The notes: generated by a model from the letters alone, not told the origin. 64,000 bases of DNA from Pseudomonas versuta (GCF_001294575.1 NZ_CP012676.1:2542001-2606000), one strand, 5' to 3'; positions 1-9,311 are shown, counted from the stretch's first letter. Translations and numbers: made by a program.

Positions 1-1289
1 AGGGCCGAAGTGGGTTCGTCGAACAGCAGGATGTCCGGGTCCATGGCCATGGCCCGGGCAATGGCCACCCGCTGTTGCTGGCCGCCGGACAGTTGATGGG
101 GGTATTTATGGACATGTTCCAGCAGGCCGACCTTGTCCAGCAACTGGCAGGCGCGCTGTTCGCTCAGGGCGCGGCCGGCACCATGGTAACGGGGCGCCAG
201 GCTGATGTTCTGCAGCAGCGTCAGGTGCGGGAACAGGTTGAAATTCTGGAACACCATGCCGATGCGCCGTACGCCCTGGCGAACCCGAAGATTGCCCGGT
301 TTGTCATCCGCATTGATGAAGCTTTCACCGAACAGCAGGATTTCCCCCTGCTCGATGGCTTCCAGGCCATTGACCGTTCGGATCAACGAAGTCTTGCCGG
401 AGCCCGACGGGCCGATGATGGAAATCACCTCGCCACTGTGCACCTTCAGGTCAATGCCCTTGAGCACATGATGATCGCCGTAGCGCTTGTGCACGCCTTG
501 CAGTTGCAAGGCCGGGGCGGCGCCTTTGGCCGCAGTGGCGGTCTTGACTGGCGTCGTGACCGGCAGATTGTCCCGCAGCCCCCGGGCCGAGAGGCTGTCC
601 AGGGTTTGCGGGGTGCGCTGGCTGAGATCCAGATAGTTTTCCAGACGCTGCAGGGCGAAGCCGAATACGGTGACGATCAGTACGTAATACACCCCCACTG
701 CCGCCAGGGTTTCCATCACCAGGAAGTTCTGCGCGTACAGCCGCTGGCCGACCGTCAGCAGTTCGGTCAATGAAATCACCGACACCAGCGAAGTCAGTTT
801 GACCACCGTGATGTATTCGTTGATCAGGGTCGGTAATGAGATGCGAAAAGCCTGGGGAATTACGATCAGCCGTTGCAGGCCGAACACGCCGATACCCAGC
901 GCGCGGCCGGCTTCCTTCTGGCCCTTGGCGACCGAGATCAGCCCGCCACGATGAATTTCCGCCATGTAGGCGGCCTCGGTCACCACCAGTGCCAGCAGGC
1001 CGCAATAGAACGGCACCGACAGGATCGGTCCGGTTCCCGGTAGCAACTGCGGCAGGTTGTAGATAAATACCACCAGCACCAGCAGCGGAATGCTGCGAAA
1101 GAACCAGATGTAAATTGACGCCGGGATCCGCAACAGGGGCGAGCGCGACAGCTTGGCCGATGCCAGGACAAAACCCAGCAGCATGCCCAGGAACCAGGCC
1201 AGGGTGCTTAGCTCGATGACGGTGAGGCTCGCTGCCCAAAAGTCCGACAGGGAAAACAGCGAAAAAAAGTAAGACCAATCAAATTGCAT
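1..1289 (-). CDS. Fused amino-acid ABC permease-ATPase (PAAT family), 3' end cut by window edge
   Basis: Reading from the ATG at 1289 gives MQFDWSYFFSLFS, then a His/Gln-type inner-membrane permease (about residues 1-220, with the EAAYMAEIHRGG region and the AGRALGIG coupling loop). A short linker leads straight into an ATPase domain: Walker A GPSGSGKT near 1-based position 890 on the strand read, Q-loop in VFQNFNLFPHLT, signature LSGGQQQR and Walker B DILLFDEPTSA. The last codons run off position 1. Normally these are two genes (HisM/GlnP and GlnQ). It lies 49 bp after the binding-protein gene and closes a four-gene minus-strand operon. It should import a polar amino acid or related small molecule; the substrate is not readable from sequence. 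Confidence 0.9.
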   Translation of the reverse strand, partial: MQFDWSYFFSLFSLSDFWAASLTVIELSTLAWFLGMLLGFVLASAKLSRSPLLRIPASIYIWFFRSIPLLVLVVFIYNLPQLLPGTGPILSVPFYCGLLALVVTEAAYMAEIHRGGLISVAKGQKEAGRALGIGVFGLQRLIVIPQAFRISLPTLINEYITVVKLTSLVSVISLTELLTVGQRLYAQNFLVMETLAAVGVYYVLIVTVFGFALQRLENYLDLSQRTPQTLDSLSARGLRDNLPVTTPVKTATAAKGAAPALQLQGVHKRYGDHHVLKGIDLKVHSGEVISIIGPSGSGKTSLIRTVNGLEAIEQGEILLFGESFINADDKPGNLRVRQGVRRIGMVFQNFNLFPHLTLLQNISLAPRYHGAGRALSEQRACQLLDKVGLLEHVHKYPHQLSGGQQQRVAIARAMAMDPDILLFDEPTSA

Positions 1290-1338
1290 AGACACCTCAC
1301 ACAAGTCGCGCCCTCTGGCGAGGGCGCGATTTCAGGCA

Positions 1339-2136
1339 TTACTCGGAGACCGGTTCCAGGTCATAGGTCTTGAGCATCGCGGCGTACTCACCGTTGGCCT
1401 TGCTCTCGGCCAGGGCCTTGACCAGCGCCTGATACGTATCCTCAGCGTCTTTCTTGACGTAGATGCCCAGGGTCTGCGGGTACACCAGCTTGTGCGAAGT
1501 GACCACCACCCGGCCGTTGGTACGCTGGGCGATCATGTGTGCGGCACCGGCGATTTCCACCTGGGCCTGAACGTTTTTCGACAACAGTGCCTGGGTCACT
1601 TCAGGGGCCGAGGGGAACTCCTGGACAGTGATCGCGCCCTTGTTGTTGGGCACGCAGTAGTCGCGGGACAGCTCGTTGAACTTGCCGCTCCAGGTGGTGC
1701 CCTGCTCCAGGCCGATCTTCAGGCCGCACAAGTCCTCGGGCACCTGAGGGTTCAAATCACTGCCCTTGGGCACCATGATTGCGGCGCCGGTGTTGGCATA
1801 GGGGATGGTGCGCGCCTGAGCCTGGCGCTCGGGGGTGATGTACATGCCGGAGATGATCGCGTCGTAGTGCCCGGCGTTGAGGCCGTTGATCAAGTTGGGG
1901 AACTTGGTATCGACGAAGCTGGCCTTGGCCCCCATCGCCTTGGCCAGTGAGCGGGCCAGATCAGGGTCGGAGCCGACCACATTTTTGTTCGCGTCGTAGG
2001 ACTCGAACGGTGGGTAGGTGATTTCCATGCCGACCTTCAACTCGCCGGGGGTTGCGGTGCTGGCGAAGGCGGCACCGGCGCACAATAGCCCGGCGGTCAG
2101 GAGGCTGAGTCGGGTCAGGGCGTAGTGGGTTTTCAT
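1339..2136 (-). CDS. Periplasmic amino-acid-type ABC substrate-binding protein
   Basis: A 265-residue SBP_bac_3 protein. The N-terminal signal peptide (MKTHYALTRLSLLTAGLLCAG, cleaved near AFA/ST) is followed by the typical opening KVGMEITYPPFESYD and the DPDLARSLAKAMG segment that lines the ligand pocket. Its length is normal for the family. The start is supported by GGAG nine bases upstream. It sits between the oxygenase gene and the fused permease-ATPase gene and should deliver ligand to that transporter. Family members bind amino acids, opines or polyamines. Its neighbours (Fe(II) oxygenase, TIM-barrel isomerase) hint at an unusual modified substrate, but this is inference. Confidence 0.9.
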   Translation of the reverse strand: MKTHYALTRLSLLTAGLLCAGAAFASTATPGELKVGMEITYPPFESYDANKNVVGSDPDLARSLAKAMGAKASFVDTKFPNLINGLNAGHYDAIISGMYITPERQAQARTIPYANTGAAIMVPKGSDLNPQVPEDLCGLKIGLEQGTTWSGKFNELSRDYCVPNNKGAITVQEFPSAPEVTQALLSKNVQAQVEIAGAAHMIAQRTNGRVVVTSHKLVYPQTLGIYVKKDAEDTYQALVKALAESKANGEYAAMLKTYDLEPVSE

Positions 2137-2159
2137 CGTGGCAAGCTCCGTGGGTGTTT

Positions 2160-3209
2160 TCAGGATTGAGTGGCAGTGTTTTTCAGGTGACCGAAGCTCG
2201 ATGGCTTGCGGGCCCGGGACGGCAATTCAAGCTCGCCACTCGCTACGCGCTTTTGCAGGTACTGGTAGGTTTGCAGGGCCTGGCCCCACATGTGCTCGCC
2301 AATTGCCAGCGCCTCGTAGTCCTGGGCGTCAGAGGCAAAGGCCGGCAGCGGTTTGATCAGGGTGTGGTAATCGCAGGCGTAGAACAGCGGGAAGCTGTAG
2401 CGCTCCTGAGCGACCTTGCGTACCCGGTGGGCTGTGGCGACAAACGTCCCGGCGGTCATGATTTCCAGCATGTCGCCGATGTTCACCACGAACGCCCCGC
2501 TCACCGGCGCAGCGTCGACCCAGCGGTTCTGGTCATTGAGCACTTCCAGCCCCGGCTGATCGGCATGCAGGATGGTGAAGCACTCGTAATCGGTATGTGC
2601 ACCGATGCCCGGCGCGTCCACGGCTTCGGCGTTGAAGGGGTAATGGATCAGCCGCAACTTGGACGGCGGGCGAGTCACCAGAGCGTCGAAGTAGCCCTCC
2701 TCCAGCCCCAGGGCCAGGGCAAAGCCATCAAACAGGCGCCGGCCGAGGGCGAACACGGCCTGGTAATAGCTCTGTACCGCGTGCTGGAAGCCCGGTACGT
2801 CAGGCCAGTGATTTGGCCCCAGCAGCGGCGTGCCGTTGAGGACCAGCGGGTCATCGGCAGGCACTTCATAGCCAATGTCGAACGCTTCTTTATGGTCCGG
2901 CTTGCCCTTGGAATAGACCTCTTCACCTTCGGGTACGAAGCCCTTGTGGCTCTGCGAAGTGCCGATGTAGTGGCGCATCTTGGCGTCCAGCGGCTGGGCG
3001 AAATAATCCCTGGCGGCCTGGCGCAACCCTTCGATCAGCGCCGGATCGATCCCGTGCCCGGTGATGTACAGAAAACCCACTTCACTGGCGGCCCGGCCCA
3101 ATTGCTCGGCCACAGCCAGGCGATGCTCCAGTTCGATGCTGAACAGCCCGGCAATATTGACCACCGGAATGCTGTTGAAGTTGGCCAGGGTTGGCGAGGC
3201 ATTACTCAT
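2160..3209 (-). CDS. Isopenicillin N synthase-like non-heme Fe(II)/2-oxoglutarate oxygenase
   Basis: A 349-residue protein starting [19 protein letters not shown], chosen because its ATG overlaps the stop of the upstream gene by 8 bases; a longer in-frame extension has no conserved content. The double-stranded beta-helix ligands are visible: HTD in [14 protein letters not shown], then a distal His in TAHRVRKV and the RYSFPLF Arg/Ser that holds 2-oxoglutarate. N-terminal DIOX_N-type residues (LYITGHGID) are present. This family hydroxylates, desaturates or ring-closes small acids, and ACC oxidase and gibberellin oxidases belong to it. Here it is probably cytoplasmic and acts on the compound brought in by the adjacent ABC transporter. 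The substrate is unknown. Confidence 0.87.
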   Translation of the reverse strand: MSNASPTLANFNSIPVVNIAGLFSIELEHRLAVAEQLGRAASEVGFLYITGHGIDPALIEGLRQAARDYFAQPLDAKMRHYIGTSQSHKGFVPEGEEVYSKGKPDHKEAFDIGYEVPADDPLVLNGTPLLGPNHWPDVPGFQHAVQSYYQAVFALGRRLFDGFALALGLEEGYFDALVTRPPSKLRLIHYPFNAEAVDAPGIGAHTDYECFTILHADQPGLEVLNDQNRWVDAAPVSGAFVVNIGDMLEIMTAGTFVATAHRVRKVAQERYSFPLFYACDYHTLIKPLPAFASDAQDYEALAIGEHMWGQALQTYQYLQKRVASGELELPSRARKPSSFGHLKNTATQS

Positions 3210-4059
3210 GGTGGGCTCCTTCACGAATGAAGCGGTCGAAGTGTTCGCGTTCGGTGCGGCCCATCCACTGGTTGAGGGTCCAGAGATCGGCCACCGGCAT
3301 GTTGGTAAACGGCAAGTGATGCAGATAGCCATCGGCCCCGAACTCCGGAGTCAGGGTGCTGACCGAATAGCCGCGTTGCTGCTGCGAAGCCCAGACGGCT
3401 TGCCAGTGGTCCTGGTGAAAGGCCAGTTCCCGGGCATATTCCGGGGCGCCGGGGTGCGGCACTTGCGGGCCCTGGTCATAACCGACCCGGGCCTGGATGT
3501 GATGCACCCGTTCAACGAAGCTCGAAAGGTCATCGGCCGGGTCGTCCAGCAAGCGCTCACAGCACACCACCCAATGGCTGATGTCACTGGTGAAACGTAA
3601 CCGGGGCAATTGGCGGATCAGCTCCAGGGTCACCCAGGGGCTGTAGAGGGAACGGGCGCGGTGCGTTTCGAAACTGCAGAACACGCCATGCTTGGCGGCC
3701 AGCTCCATGGCGTGGCCAAAGAACTCCACCTGCACCGCCAGAGGCCAGCGGTCATTGCCCGCAAGCAGATTGACGAAACGCGGGGACAGCTCAGAGGCCA
3801 GGCCGAGTTTGCGATCAATGTCCGCCAGGTGCCGGGCCGGCGTGGCGCTCTGATCGGGCAAGACATCGGCGTCACTGAACAGGGTGCAGATATAGGGAAC
3901 GTGATTGCTGCGCAGAAAAGCGCCGAACTCCCCACGCTCACCGGCCTGCAGTGGCAAGCGGGCTTCGATGCCATTGAAACCGGCAGTGAGCAATTCATCC
4001 AGGGCTTGTGCCTTGCTGGCAGTAAAGCCCCACAACGTACGGAAGATTTCCAGTTTCAT
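3202..4059 (-). CDS. Sugar-phosphate isomerase/epimerase-like TIM-barrel protein
   Basis: A 285-residue protein of the xylose-isomerase-like TIM-barrel superfamily. The opening [12 protein letters not shown] and the segment [13 protein letters not shown] carry the first strand Glu. [17 protein letters not shown] and VHHIQARVG supply the Glu, Asp/His and His residues that bind a divalent metal in this fold. The start has AGAGGA about six bases upstream. It is the first gene of the minus-strand operon and its 3' end overlaps the oxygenase start, suggesting coupled translation. Relatives isomerise or epimerise keto-sugars and inositols or act as endonuclease IV-type proteins; no specific reaction can be assigned. 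Confidence 0.8.
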   Translation of the reverse strand: MKLEIFRTLWGFTASKAQALDELLTAGFNGIEARLPLQAGERGEFGAFLRSNHVPYICTLFSDADVLPDQSATPARHLADIDRKLGLASELSPRFVNLLAGNDRWPLAVQVEFFGHAMELAAKHGVFCSFETHRARSLYSPWVTLELIRQLPRLRFTSDISHWVVCCERLLDDPADDLSSFVERVHHIQARVGYDQGPQVPHPGAPEYARELAFHQDHWQAVWASQQQRGYSVSTLTPEFGADGYLHHLPFTNMPVADLWTLNQWMGRTEREHFDRFIREGAHHE

Positions 4060-4249
4060 GCATTCCTCTCGACTGCGTCAGGGCCCGGCTATTTGAGCCA
4101 TGGGCGTTACTGGGCAGTAGAAAGGGGGGACTGCGGGCTGCTGCTCGGATGGCATCGGTCCCGTGAGACGAATCCTAAATCGACAACGGCAAATCATTGA
4201 ATAGGCTGCAGCAAATAGAAAGTTCAGAAAAACATGAACTAACCACCAT

Positions 4250-4352
4250 GTAGTCGCTGACGAGGCACGAGGCTGCGATGGACTGCGCAGCAGGCCCCGC
4301 CACTGAAGGTCCTGCGGCCCTGATCGCAGCCTCGTTCCTCGTCAGCGACTAC
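4250..4352. repeat. Pseudomonas-type long palindromic repeat in the 4060-4500 intergenic region
   Basis: Two 30-base arms (4250-4279 and 4323-4352) are near-perfect reverse complements, beginning GTAGTCGCTGACGAGG and ending CCTCGTCAGCGACTAC. About 43 bases between them also pair partly. This GTAGTCGCTGACGAGG...GGCTGCGAT core resembles intergenic repeats I know from fluorescent Pseudomonas. The rest of the 441-bp gap (4060-4249 and 4353-4500) shows no gene; only the ribosome binding site for the next gene is recognisable. Confidence 0.8.
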
Positions 4353-4500
4353 AACTCCCGCTTTTCGTAGCTGTGTCCGGTTGCGCAGCAATCGTAAACC
4401 GCAGCGCACCTGCTCCCGGGCGAGGCGCGGTTTATCTTCTATGCTGTCGCAAACCTTGCTGGCAGAGGGTGCCTGAACCAGGATCAAACGGAGGTCGGTA

Positions 4501-5967
4501 ATGCCTGCTTATTCGCGTTATATGCCCAGCCACAGTTTCGAATTCGAAGCCCATCAGCCCTGTACTTGCAGCTCGCCGCTGATTCAGGACTTTCACCAGA
4601 GAATGATGATCGACCTGTCCCGGCGCGACTTCTATCGCAGGTTGAAAAGCCCCCGGGTACCGGGCTCGGACCTGCCGGGTATTGCAGGGCAAATCACCGG
4701 CAATGAAGCCGCTGCACGCGCCATATTGCTGACCAATCTGCGGTTGTTCGATGGCAGCCCGGTGCTTGACGAAAAGGTTTGCATACTCATTAAAGACGGC
4801 GTGATTGATGCAATGCTGCCTGTTAACACGCCGGTTGAGGGCGCACTGGTTATAGATTGCGCACAGCGAGTGGTGATGCCCGGGCTGATCGATGCCCACT
4901 GGCACACTACCCTGGCCGCCATCACCGAACTTGATGCGATGAGCTCGGATGCAGGCTATGTGCATTTGGTGGCCGCTCATGAAGCAGAACAAACCTTGAT
5001 GCGAGGCTTTACCACGGTGCGCGACCCCGGCGGGCCGTCGTTTGCATTGAAACGGGCCATAGACGAGGGGCTTGTGGTCGGGCCGCGCATTTTCCCTTCG
5101 GGCGCCATGATTTCCCAGACCTCGGGCCACGGCGATTTCAGGATGCGCTCCGAGGTCCCTCGCAGCGCCCTGAGGTCAATGAGTTTTACCGAGCAGATCG
5201 GCGCCGCCGAGATCGCTGACGGTGATGCTCAAGTGCTCAGGCGCACCCGCGAGCAACTGCTGCTCGGGGCTTCGCAGATCAAACTGTTGGCCGGTGGTGG
5301 CGTGGCCTCTTTGCACGATCACCTGGATAGCACTCAGTTCATGGAGTCGGAATTGAAAATGGCGGTGGCCGCCGCAGCCGATTGGGGCACTTATGTGATG
5401 GTCCATGCGTATATGCCCAGAAGTATTCAGCGGGCCATTCGGGCGGGGGTCAGATCCATTGAACATGGTCAGCTGGCGGACGAAGAAACTGCACGCATGA
5501 TGGCCGACAACGACATCTGGTGGAGCCTGCAACCTTTTCTGCAAGATGAAGATGCCAATGTTTACCCCGACCCTGTGCGTCGTGAACGTCAGCGTCTGGT
5601 GGCTCAGGGGACTGCAAATGCCTATGAGTTTGCCCAGCGTTTCAATATCAGGACCGCCTGGGGAACCGATGTTCTATTCAACCCCGAAAAAACCGCGACC
5701 CAGGGTCGACAGCTGGCAAAAATGACGCGCTTTTATGCGGCCAACGACGTGCTGAACATGGCGACAAAACATAATGGCGAACTCTTGGCCATGGCCGGAG
5801 CCCGCAACCCCTACCCCGGCAAACTTGGCGTGATCGAAAAAGGCGCACTGGCAGATCTGCTGGTAGTCGATGGCGACCCGACGCAGAGCCTGGGGTTTTT
5901 GGAAGACCCGGCCAACGGCATCAAACTGATCATGAAGGGCGGGGTGGTGTTCAAGAAAAGCTTCTGA
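4501..5967 (+). CDS. Amidohydrolase, imidazolonepropionase/prolidase-like
   Basis: A 488-residue metal-dependent amidohydrolase. Visible motifs are DAHWHTTLAA (HxH after strand 1), GFTTVRDPGG, KLLAGGGVASLHDH (bridging Lys region), MVHAYMPRSI (His), SIEHGQLAD (His) and AWGTDVLF (Asp). Such enzymes hydrolyse cyclic amides, dipeptides or lactones. The start is set by GGAGG seven bases upstream of 4501. The first 60 residues are unusual: CTCSSP, then SRRDFYRRL, which resembles a twin-arginine motif, but no hydrophobic stretch follows, so export is doubtful. It stands alone on the plus strand; no substrate is indicated by neighbours. Confidence 0.88.
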   Translation: MPAYSRYMPSHSFEFEAHQPCTCSSPLIQDFHQRMMIDLSRRDFYRRLKSPRVPGSDLPGIAGQITGNEAAARAILLTNLRLFDGSPVLDEKVCILIKDGVIDAMLPVNTPVEGALVIDCAQRVVMPGLIDAHWHTTLAAITELDAMSSDAGYVHLVAAHEAEQTLMRGFTTVRDPGGPSFALKRAIDEGLVVGPRIFPSGAMISQTSGHGDFRMRSEVPRSALRSMSFTEQIGAAEIADGDAQVLRRTREQLLLGASQIKLLAGGGVASLHDHLDSTQFMESELKMAVAAAADWGTYVMVHAYMPRSIQRAIRAGVRSIEHGQLADEETARMMADNDIWWSLQPFLQDEDANVYPDPVRRERQRLVAQGTANAYEFAQRFNIRTAWGTDVLFNPEKTATQGRQLAKMTRFYAANDVLNMATKHNGELLAMAGARNPYPGKLGVIEKGALADLLVVDGDPTQSLGFLEDPANGIKLIMKGGVVFKKSF

Positions 5968-6016
5968 CGCAAACCGCTGTAACCCCGCAGGGTGGGCCCG
6001 GTCGGCCTGGGGGCAA

Positions 6017-6038
6017 GGCCGGGTGTTTCTGCCCGGCC
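6017..6038. terminator. GC-rich hairpin between convergent genes
   Basis: GGCCGGG and CCCGGCC form a 7-bp stem around an 8-base loop in the 90-bp gap between the convergent amidohydrolase (ends 5967) and MFS (ends 6058) genes. There is no strong T-run on either side, so intrinsic termination is plausible but not certain. Confidence 0.4.
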
Positions 6039-6057
6039 AGTACCCGAAAGCCCCCCC

Positions 6058-7341
6058 TTAGCGCATCACCGCAACAGCCGCCGGCGCCTGAGGGTTCTGC
6101 CCCTTCACCGCCAGCACCACGACCACCATACCCAGGCCACACACGGCGGCCGAGATGACGAAGGCCACGTTGTAACCGCCGCCATACTGCACCACCAGCC
6201 CGGTCAGCGTGGGTGCGATGATCCCCGCAAGGTTGGCCAGCAAGTGCACGAAGCCCCCGGTACCGCCGACCCGGCTTTTGGGCACGATGTCCTGGATCAG
6301 CGCCCAGCAAATCTGCGGGGTCACGAACAGGAAAATACTGGACACGGTGATGCAGGCCACCGCCATGCCCAATGAAGAAACTTGTGTGGTAATCAGCACG
6401 CACACTGCGGCGACCCCCAGCCCCAGGGCGAGCATGATCTTGCGAGCGAGGATCACACTGCCGAGTTTCTTGCCCAGCGCATCGGTCAGAAAACCGCCGC
6501 CCAAAAAGCCCAAAGCAGCGCCCAGCCAGGGGATCACGCCAATGATGCTCATGCTCTTGATGTCCAGATGCTGGTAGTCCATCAGGTAGCTGGGTAACCA
6601 GGTAAGGAAGAAGTACAGCACGTAGTTGAAGCAGAAAAATGCGGTCGCCACTGCCAGCACCGGTACCGAAAAGATATAGCTGAACAGGCTGCGGCCTTCT
6701 TCGACACCTTCTACCAGCACTTCCTCACGGCTGGCCCGAATCATTTCACACTCGGCCCGGGAAACTTTCGGATGCTGCTCGGGGGTGTCCTTGAAAATCA
6801 TCAGCCACGCCAACAGCCACAAAGCGCCCAGCACCGCGATAACCACAAACGACACACGCCAGCCGAAATTAAACGCCACCAGCCCGACCACAGGACCGGC
6901 CAGGGCCGCACCCAGCGGCTGCCCGCAGTTGGTGAAGCCCAGCGCCCGGCCCGCTTCTTCCCGCGGGAACCAGTTGGTAATCGCCTTGTTGGTGGTGGTA
7001 CCCATTGGCCCCTCGCCCATGCCGAACAACACGCGAAATATCAGCAACTGAAAGTAACCGGTTATCACTGCGGTCAAACCGCAGAACAACGACCAGGTAC
7101 CGGCCGCCCAGGCGAACACCTTCTTCGGCCCGTACTTGTCGGCGGCCCAGCCACCGATAAAGCACAGCGCGCAGTAGCCGATGAAAAAAGCACTGAAAAT
7201 GAAGCCCATTTGCGCGTCGTCAATGTGCAACTCGCTCTTGAGCAGCGGTGCAACCACCGAGAGTGCCGCACGGTCCAGGTAATTGAGCATGCCTGCAAAG
7301 AACAGTAAGCCGGCGATGTACCAGCGATAGTTGCCTTTCAT
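6058..7341 (-). CDS. MFS transporter, anion:cation symporter (ACS) type
   Basis: A 427-residue, 12-helix inner-membrane carrier of the ACS family (relatives carry hexuronates, glucarate/galactarate and tartrate). It has LNYLDRAALSVVAPLL in helix 1, GGWAADKYGPKKVFAWA in the first cytoplasmic loop and GMGEGPMGTTTNKAITNWFP, which closely follows the GudP/ExuT pattern. The ATG at 7341 is 41 bp after the end of the MR/MLE enzyme gene, so the two form an enzyme-transporter operon, which suggests an acid sugar or hydroxy acid substrate. Its leader carries TTATTATTGGAAA (plus strand, 7357-7369), also found before the IclR gene at 26338. Confidence 0.9.
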   Translation of the reverse strand: MKGNYRWYIAGLLFFAGMLNYLDRAALSVVAPLLKSELHIDDAQMGFIFSAFFIGYCALCFIGGWAADKYGPKKVFAWAAGTWSLFCGLTAVITGYFQLLIFRVLFGMGEGPMGTTTNKAITNWFPREEAGRALGFTNCGQPLGAALAGPVVGLVAFNFGWRVSFVVIAVLGALWLLAWLMIFKDTPEQHPKVSRAECEMIRASREEVLVEGVEEGRSLFSYIFSVPVLAVATAFFCFNYVLYFFLTWLPSYLMDYQHLDIKSMSIIGVIPWLGAALGFLGGGFLTDALGKKLGSVILARKIMLALGLGVAAVCVLITTQVSSLGMAVACITVSSIFLFVTPQICWALIQDIVPKSRVGGTGGFVHLLANLAGIIAPTLTGLVVQYGGGYNVAFVISAAVCGLGMVVVVLAVKGQNPQAPAAVAVMR

Positions 7342-7382
7342 GTTTGTGTGCCTTTTTTATTATTGGAAACAGCTGAGCGGGT

Positions 7383-8522
7383 TCAATCGATCAAGGCGCG
7401 CTCGATGCAGTAGTCATCGATCACTTGCAGATCCGGGGCGAAGCCCAAACCGGCAACAGAGGGCAGGTCCATGCGTGGTTTAAATGCCAGGGCCGGGTAC
7501 AGCAGGCGCTCGAACTCAATGAACGGCACTTCCACGGCCACATCCGCGGGCAGTAACGTGCACAGATGAGCCACGGCCAGCAGCCCGGGACCAAAGTAAA
7601 AGCAGTGCGGTACCACCTTGACTCCATGCTCTGCGGCCAGGGCAAACACCTGGAGCATGGCGCCGATGCCGCCGACTTTCGCCACACTTGGTTGTACGAT
7701 GTCTATGGCCTGATGTTCCAGCAAAGCCTTGATACCTTGCATCCCGGCAGCGTTCTCACCGGCAGACACAGGCACCCCGCTACGACGCACCCGGGCCAGA
7801 CCGTCGACGTCGTCGGGTGGCCACACCGGTTCTTCCAGCCAGGTCAGTTCGAGGGCAGTCAGACGCTGAGCGATTTCACTGGCCTGGGCTACCGACCATG
7901 GGCAGTTGACGTCGACCATCAACTCGCCCGCCGCCACAGGCAGCGCCTCACGGGCAGCGGTAATCGCGTCGATACAGGTTTCATGCAGTTTGATCTTGCG
8001 AAAGCCCAGCTCGCGGGCGCGGCTGACCTGGCGGCGCACTTCATCCGGATCGTTGCCATAACTGACCAGGCTGGCATACAGCTCAAGCGTGCGCGGTGTG
8101 CCGCCCAGCAGTTGATACAGCGGCACGCCAGCCGTCTGGGCCGCAAGGTCCCACAGCGCAATGTCGATGCCCGAGAGTGCGTAGACCATAGCTCCGGTAG
8201 AGCCAAAACCATGCACCGCCCGGCGCACCCGCTCCATGGTTTGCTCGTGGTCTTCAAGCCGCGTGCCGATAAACATCGGCCCCACCACTGCGCTCAGCGC
8301 CTTGAACGTCACCGGGTTGGAACCATGACCGAACGCTTCGCCCCAGCCCACCAGCCCGGTGTCGGTCGTGACTTTCAGCATCAGGCTTTCCATCCGCCGG
8401 TGGCTCGGCGAGGCGGCATTAAACGCGTCGTCGTCCTTGGCCAGGCCATGGTTGTGCCGCTGCACCGACCCCGCGGTGAACGGAATACTGATGCGGATAA
8501 TTTCGATACTGCGGATGATCAC
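7383..8522 (-). CDS. Mandelate racemase/muconate lactonizing enzyme family protein (enolase superfamily)
   Basis: A 379-residue enolase-superfamily enzyme. FRKIKLHET supplies the K-x-K catalytic base. Metal ligands come from MVDVNCPW (Asp), WLEEPVWPP (Glu) and VSAGENAAG (Glu), and the second-side acid/base lies near QPSVAKVGGIG. The N-terminal capping domain has the flexible loop rich in polar residues (HNHGLAKDDDAF-type). The family abstracts a proton alpha to a carboxylate, giving racemases, epimerases, cycloisomerases and sugar-acid dehydratases. The paired ACS-type carrier favours an acid-sugar dehydratase or a cyclic amino-acid dehydratase. No ATG fits near the start, so GTG at 8522 is used, with only a weak ribosome site. 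Confidence 0.85.
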   Translation of the reverse strand: MIIRSIEIIRISIPFTAGSVQRHNHGLAKDDDAFNAASPSHRRMESLMLKVTTDTGLVGWGEAFGHGSNPVTFKALSAVVGPMFIGTRLEDHEQTMERVRRAVHGFGSTGAMVYALSGIDIALWDLAAQTAGVPLYQLLGGTPRTLELYASLVSYGNDPDEVRRQVSRARELGFRKIKLHETCIDAITAAREALPVAAGELMVDVNCPWSVAQASEIAQRLTALELTWLEEPVWPPDDVDGLARVRRSGVPVSAGENAAGMQGIKALLEHQAIDIVQPSVAKVGGIGAMLQVFALAAEHGVKVVPHCFYFGPGLLAVAHLCTLLPADVAVEVPFIEFERLLYPALAFKPRMDLPSVAGLGFAPDLQVIDDYCIERALID

Positions 8523-8650
8523 AGGCGGGTTTTCCCATTTTTATAAGATTATTGGGTTTGCCGAATTACACATAAGTCATCGTACAACACCAAAGGTAAC
8601 TGTGAAACATTTTGTCGTATTCAGGCAAGCCTGAACCATTACACACCCCT

Positions 8651-8675
8651 TGTAGGAGCGAGCTTGCTCGCGAGC
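8651..8675. repeat. Pseudomonas REP element
   Basis: TGTAGGAGCGAGCTTGCTCG followed by CGAGC is the classic REP core of fluorescent Pseudomonas, able to fold on itself through GCGAGC/GCTCGC. It lies in the 202-bp gap between the MR/MLE gene and the NTF2-like gene. A degenerate inverted partner (CGCGCTACGCGAGCGGG) follows at about 8683-8700. Confidence 0.85.
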
Positions 8676-8724
8676 TTTTCAACGCGCTACGCGAGCGGGC
8701 TGTTGCCTGAGGCCATAAACCCGA

Positions 8725-9123
8725 TCAGCCTTTGGCTATCTCCGGCACCAGAAGCCATTCGGCACTGTCATTCCATACGTCCATGCGGGTGATTTTGCCG
8801 TTACGTACTTCGAAGCGGTCCAGATAACGATTACCCGAGAAGCTGCGACCGTCCGGCCACTCGCCATACAGGGTGCCGTTGGAATACACCACGGTGTGGT
8901 CACCGCGATCCATCCAGTCGAAATTGCCCAGGGCTTTCTTCACCCAGGCGTAACGCGAGCCGTTGAATGCGGTGATCGCCAGGGGGTCAGGCATGACCCG
9001 GCCACCCGTGAAGGTGATCTTTACGTCCTCGCTCATAAAGGTCGCTGCCCGGACCGGATCCGGGGCCATGGAGGCCTCAAGAAAATTGCTAACAATCTGT
9101 ACGTCTTTATTGGTTTCAGACAT
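8725..9123 (-). CDS. NTF2/SnoaL-like nuclear-transport-factor-2 fold protein
   Basis: A 132-residue protein starting MSETNKDVQIV; this ATG has AGGAG eight bases upstream, unlike a longer in-frame option. Family features are FLEASMAPDPVRAATFMSED near the start (helix and first strand), KALGNFDWMDRGDHTVVYSN and EWPDGRSFSGNRYLDRFEVR with KITRMDVWNDSAE at the end, the curved sheet of a cone-shaped NTF2 pocket. Such proteins act as small isomerases, dehydratases or ligand binders. It diverges from the ABC transporter operon across a 188-bp region with paired TGCTAGCA sites and may share its control. Confidence 0.75.
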   Translation of the reverse strand: MSETNKDVQIVSNFLEASMAPDPVRAATFMSEDVKITFTGGRVMPDPLAITAFNGSRYAWVKKALGNFDWMDRGDHTVVYSNGTLYGEWPDGRSFSGNRYLDRFEVRNGKITRMDVWNDSAEWLLVPEIAKG

Positions 9124-9266
9124 CGTTGAAACTCCTGAATCAGTGAATTTACCGAGGATAAAGCGCGCCTCCCCATGGTGCAAGACGCTTTAATTTAGAG
9201 CGTAAACAGCCTTTGTACACGGCAGAAAACCCGTATTTAAAGGACTGTTACGAGTGGCACCCTACT

Positions 9267-9295
9267 TGCTAGCAATAAATATGTAAATGCTAGCA
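9267..9295. promoter_or_regulatory. Two TGCTAGCA palindromes, 21 bp centre to centre
   Basis: TGCTAGCA at 9267-9274 (within TTGCTAGCAA) and again at 9288-9295 lie in the divergent region just before the ABC operon start at 9312. The 21-bp spacing puts both on the same helix face. A similar pair lies before the GGT-family gene (17549-17578), and a weaker related pair before the LysR gene (18608-18634). Likely operator for the nearby LysR regulator; inference from position only. Confidence 0.5.
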
Positions 9296-9311
9296 ATCAG
9301 GAGATCCCACT

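Noticed and set aside
2154..3230. A 358-codon plus-strand frame opposite the Fe(II) oxygenase gene
   Set aside because: It is antisense to a gene with clear iron-ligand motifs. The text lacks any domain and results from codon bias of the real gene.
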